Positions 63,801 to 64,000 of a DNA stretch of 64,000 nucleotides are shown one piece after another; position 1 is the stretch's first letter; each line of letters opens with the position of its first letter. Both the position numbers and the translations under genes were made by a program. The notes beneath the pieces are model-generated. The model was not told where the DNA came from. It was given only the letters and a program-made list of their open reading frames with translations, and searched no databases. The stretch lies in assembly GCA_037833965.1 (NCBI GenBank), contig AP031355.1:22965501-23029500 (forward strand), written 5' to 3'. Source of the stretch: Marchantia polymorpha subsp. ruderalis. Lineage: Eukaryota; Streptophyta; Marchantiopsida; Marchantiales; Marchantiaceae.

Positions 63801-64000
63801 TTATCATACTAATTATAATGATACAACTTTGAAACAAAGAGCAAATTTTTGAAGAGAAAAAAATAGATGAATATGTTGTAGTTGATTGATGAGAGTCAAT
63901 AAATCTTGTAACACTATAAAGATCAACCGGCATTGTCTATAATGATATCATCAAATTGAATAAATAAGGTTCATGTATATTATATATTATAGGCTAATTT
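60800..64000. other. AT-rich, CG-poor block running off the window
   Basis: No coding signal. Contains a 16 bp direct duplication, CAATCAACGTAATGCT (61110-61125 and 61132-61147), and a longer diverged direct repeat around AACTCAAT-TTAACAAGATCAAA at about 62378-62401 and 62818-62840. It starts about 250 bp upstream of the eIF3k ATG. Confidence 0.6.

Overview
The window looks like nuclear DNA of a land plant. The evidence is a nine-exon gene for translation initiation factor eIF3k whose reading matches the plant family, an IBH1-type atypical HLH gene of a plant-specific class, and LTR elements with an initiator-tRNA-Met-type primer binding site. The layout alternates GC-rich, gene-bearing or low-complexity islands with AT-rich, CG-poor blocks. 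Together with the very low gene density, this suggests a bryophyte such as a Marchantia-like liverwort. That species-level guess is inference only.

Layout. 1-3430: two related Mutator-like MITEs in tandem, each with about 85-95 bp terminal inverted repeats and a 10 bp target duplication. 3430-5400: AT-rich block. 5400-26640: GC-rich island with G-quadruplex runs (7.1, 8.3, 10.0 and 12.1 kb). It holds the single-exon IBH1-like gene at 16107-17000 (minus strand) and a degenerate interspersed repeat family at 20.7-22.6 kb. 26640-30400: AT-rich block with a three-copy tandem repeat. 30400-34190: a more GC-rich stretch ending in a five-unit degenerate array of about 200 bp units. 34190-42250: AT-rich block with a 34 bp perfect palindrome, a broken pogo/jerky-type transposase and a palindromic, inverted-LTR TRIM-like element. 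42250-52440: no gene recognised, many microsatellites. 52968-60542: eIF3k on the minus strand, with two very long introns and a telo-box upstream of its start. 60800-64000: AT-rich block.

Only two intact protein genes are supported: eIF3k (strong) and the IBH1-like HLH protein (strong as an ORF, good as a family call). They are about 36 kb apart and show no sign of joint function. Most other open frames are shadows or chance frames in biased sequence. The most unusual items are the palindromic LTR element with matching flanking TATAT, the dispersed GGATCTTTTGC motif family, and a perfect 18 bp hairpin in eIF3k intron 1.
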